Below, one piece after another: positions 5,293 through 6,075 of a stretch of DNA of 6,075 nt (its first letter is position 1; each line of letters begins with the position of its first letter). The DNA is from Methanobacteriota archaeon. GTDB taxonomy: Archaea > Halobacteriota > Methanosarcinia > Methanosarcinales > Methanoperedenaceae. The stretch spans positions 1-6,075 of the forward strand of contig JAHIHJ010000179.1 of the NCBI GenBank assembly GCA_018899795.1. The letters run 5' to 3'. The notes under the pieces were generated by a model. It saw only the letters and a list, made by a program, of their open reading frames with translations, was not told the origin of the DNA and made no database searches. Both the position numbers and the translations under genes were made by a program.

Positions 5293-5300
5293 TTTAATAA
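5293..5300 (+). promoter_or_regulatory. Box A of tRNA-Glu
   Basis: TTTAATAA is centred about 30 nt upstream of the tRNA, as expected for an archaeal tRNA promoter. The 164-nt interval 5163-5326 is therefore a divergent promoter region with no gene of its own. Confidence 0.55.
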
Positions 5301-5326
5301 CCACATAATGACCTTCAGACAACCGC

Positions 5327-5401
5327 GCTCCGATAGTGTAGCACGGCCAATCATGTCAGACTCTCACTCTGACGACTGGGGTTCAAATCCCCATCGGAGC
5401 A
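5327..5401 (+). tRNA. tRNA-Glu (anticodon CTC)
   Basis: A 75-nt cloverleaf. The acceptor stem GCTCCGA/TCGGAGC (5327-5333 with 5394-5400) pairs over 7 bp with discriminator A at 5401. The anticodon stem TCAGA/TCTGA has loop CTCTCAC, placing CTC at 5363-5365 (reads GAG). The T arm is TGGGG-TTCAAAT-CCCCA, with a short variable loop. No intron, no encoded CCA. The gene converges with the small membrane-protein gene, which ends 11 nt downstream. Confidence 0.95.
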
Positions 5402-5412
5402 TTAAATCCTGA

Positions 5413-5694
5413 TCATGCAGCTTTACTTTTCTCTTCCAGCCAGTCCCCTATGAACGTGCCGAGTACGAAAAGAACTGCAAGTATTATCACTTCGATAAAT
5501 ATTAGAAATCCTACCACGCTGCTAGGCAGGAGGAATTTAATATTCACTAACATTCCCAGTCCTGTAAAGACAAGACCGAGTATTATACCAATCAACACCC
5601 CTTTTTTAAGTAGGGCTGTGCGGTCTTCCTTCCCGGGTTTCAGGTATCCATAGATCGCACCTGATGCAATCGTTAAAGTCTCTAATAAAACCAT
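5413..5694 (-). CDS. Small membrane protein of unknown function
   Basis: The product has 93 residues. The ATG at 5694 is preceded by AGGAGGT (5698-5704), which fixes the start. There are two strong hydrophobic segments at about 33-50 (VLIGIILGLVFTGLGMLV) and 60-82 (start VVGFLIFIEVIILAVLF), plus a weaker one at 2-18 that may also span the membrane. A polar loop with KPGKEDR lies at 19-25. The C-terminus is charged (EEKSKAA) and probably cytoplasmic. I recognise no catalytic motif and no named family. It lies between tRNA-Glu and the DNA polymerase gene on the polymerase strand, 61 nt after its stop. A TATA-like stretch at about 5730-5742 suggests it has its own promoter. Confidence 0.75.
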   Translation of the reverse strand: MVLLETLTIASGAIYGYLKPGKEDRTALLKKGVLIGIILGLVFTGLGMLVNIKFLLPSSVVGFLIFIEVIILAVLFVLGTFIGDWLEEKSKAA

Positions 5695-5729
5695 AATACC
5701 TCCTATTGTTGTTTTCTGTTTATTACCTG

Positions 5730-5742
5730 TTATACAATATAC
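5730..5742 (-). promoter_or_regulatory. Candidate box A for the small membrane-protein gene
   Basis: On the minus strand this segment contains GTATATTGTATAA, a TATA-like string about 36-48 nt before the ATG. That distance would leave a short leader containing the AGGAGGT site. Confidence 0.4.
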
Positions 5743-5755
5743 TTTCCTAAAAGTT

Positions 5756-6075
5756 TTAACTGTTCAGATATTCACTCAGGTTTCCCTGCACTTTTCCTTT
5801 CATCATTTCATCCAGTCTTTTCTCCGTGTACCCGAAGGGCAGCAGTATGCTTTCAGCCGCACGCAGCAGGTATTCACAGTATTTCGCGCTGTCATACTGC
5901 GTGTCCCCATCTGCAAGCTCAGGTATCTTCACACGTTTCTGGTAGCTCTTTGACCTGTGGTCTGTTATTATGTAGCGCACGCTCTGACCTGGTTCTATCT
6001 CGATGCCCTCCTGCCTGTACTGCCGCAATGCTGCCACCCGGTCATTGAACTGCCTGTAGTCATCGCACCCGCGGG
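5756..6075 (-). CDS. polB: Family B DNA polymerase, C-terminal part (5' end outside window)
   Basis: An open frame runs from the window edge to TAA at 5756-5758, giving 105 visible residues. The apparent starts inside it are internal codons; the gene continues beyond 6075. The sequence matches the thumb end of archaeal replicative or repair PolB enzymes. A variable basic stretch (DYRQFNDRVAALRQYRQEG) is followed by IEIEPGQSVRYIITDH, equivalent to the I-x-x-G-x-x-[VI]-x-Y-[IV] strand of PolB. Next come a strand with KRVKIPELADGDTQYDSAKY and the helix CEYLLRAAESILLPFGYTEK, the usual Y-x-x-x-[LI]-x-P-A-x-x-R-[IV]-L-x-x-[FL]-G-[YF] region. The polymerase and exonuclease active sites lie outside the window. 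The C-terminus has no recognisable PIP box (Q-x-x-[ILM]-x-x-F-F) for binding the PCNA clamp; it ends GNLSEYLNS. Confidence 0.85.
   Translation of the reverse strand, partial: RGCDDYRQFNDRVAALRQYRQEGIEIEPGQSVRYIITDHRSKSYQKRVKIPELADGDTQYDSAKYCEYLLRAAESILLPFGYTEKRLDEMMKGKVQGNLSEYLNS

Noticed and set aside
5203..5412. 69-residue plus-strand frame running into tRNA-Glu
   Set aside because: Its second half is the tRNA gene itself and the first half is AT-rich promoter DNA.

Overview
The window looks archaeal, most likely a methanogen-type euryarchaeon (Methanosarcinales or ANME-like; this lineage is inferred, not proven). Two tRNA genes lack an encoded CCA and are preceded by TATA-like box A elements about 25-30 nt upstream. 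The right edge encodes the C-terminus of an archaeal family B DNA polymerase. A DUF22-like gene and an AbrB-VapC pair also fit euryarchaea. Several genes have strong Shine-Dalgarno sites (GGAGG or GGTGA).

Layout. (1) 1-127: the last 41 residues of a transposase, so a mobile element ends here. (2) 128-849: no intact gene. This stretch holds AT-rich sequence, a distinctly GC-rich block (about 280-620) that looks like a broken coding fragment, and the leader of the next operon. (3) 850-3369, plus strand, AT-rich: a three-gene cassette. It encodes an OLD/RecF-like ABC-type ATPase, a separate small TOPRIM-like protein started by TTG two bases after the ATPase stop, and a 178-residue protein carrying an R-N-x3-H (Rx4H) HEPN-type ribonuclease motif. 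(4) 3546-3631: tRNA-Ser(CGA). (5) 3645-4134, minus strand: an AbrB-type antitoxin gene overlapping a PIN-toxin gene that stops after about 80 residues, 13 nt from the tRNA 3' end. (6) 4219-5144, minus strand: a tightly linked pair, a four-CxxC zinc-binding protein of unknown function and a DUF22-like protein, with an inverted repeat just upstream of the probable box A. (7) 5327-5401: tRNA-Glu(CTC). (8) 5413-5694, minus strand: a small membrane protein. (9) 5756-6075, minus strand: the C-terminus of family B DNA polymerase, running off the window.

The right part (about 4219-6075) reads as stable chromosome: informational and conserved genes with mixed base composition. The left part reads as an accessory insertion: transposase end, gene debris, and an AT-rich ATPase/TOPRIM/HEPN cassette. 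The cassette is the most interesting item. ATPase plus TOPRIM is the logic of OLD, Gabija and PARIS-type anti-phage systems, here split over two genes and apparently joined by a candidate RNase. The proposed working model is that the ATPase senses or scaffolds while the TOPRIM and/or HEPN proteins act as nuclease effectors. This is inferred from motifs and gene order only.
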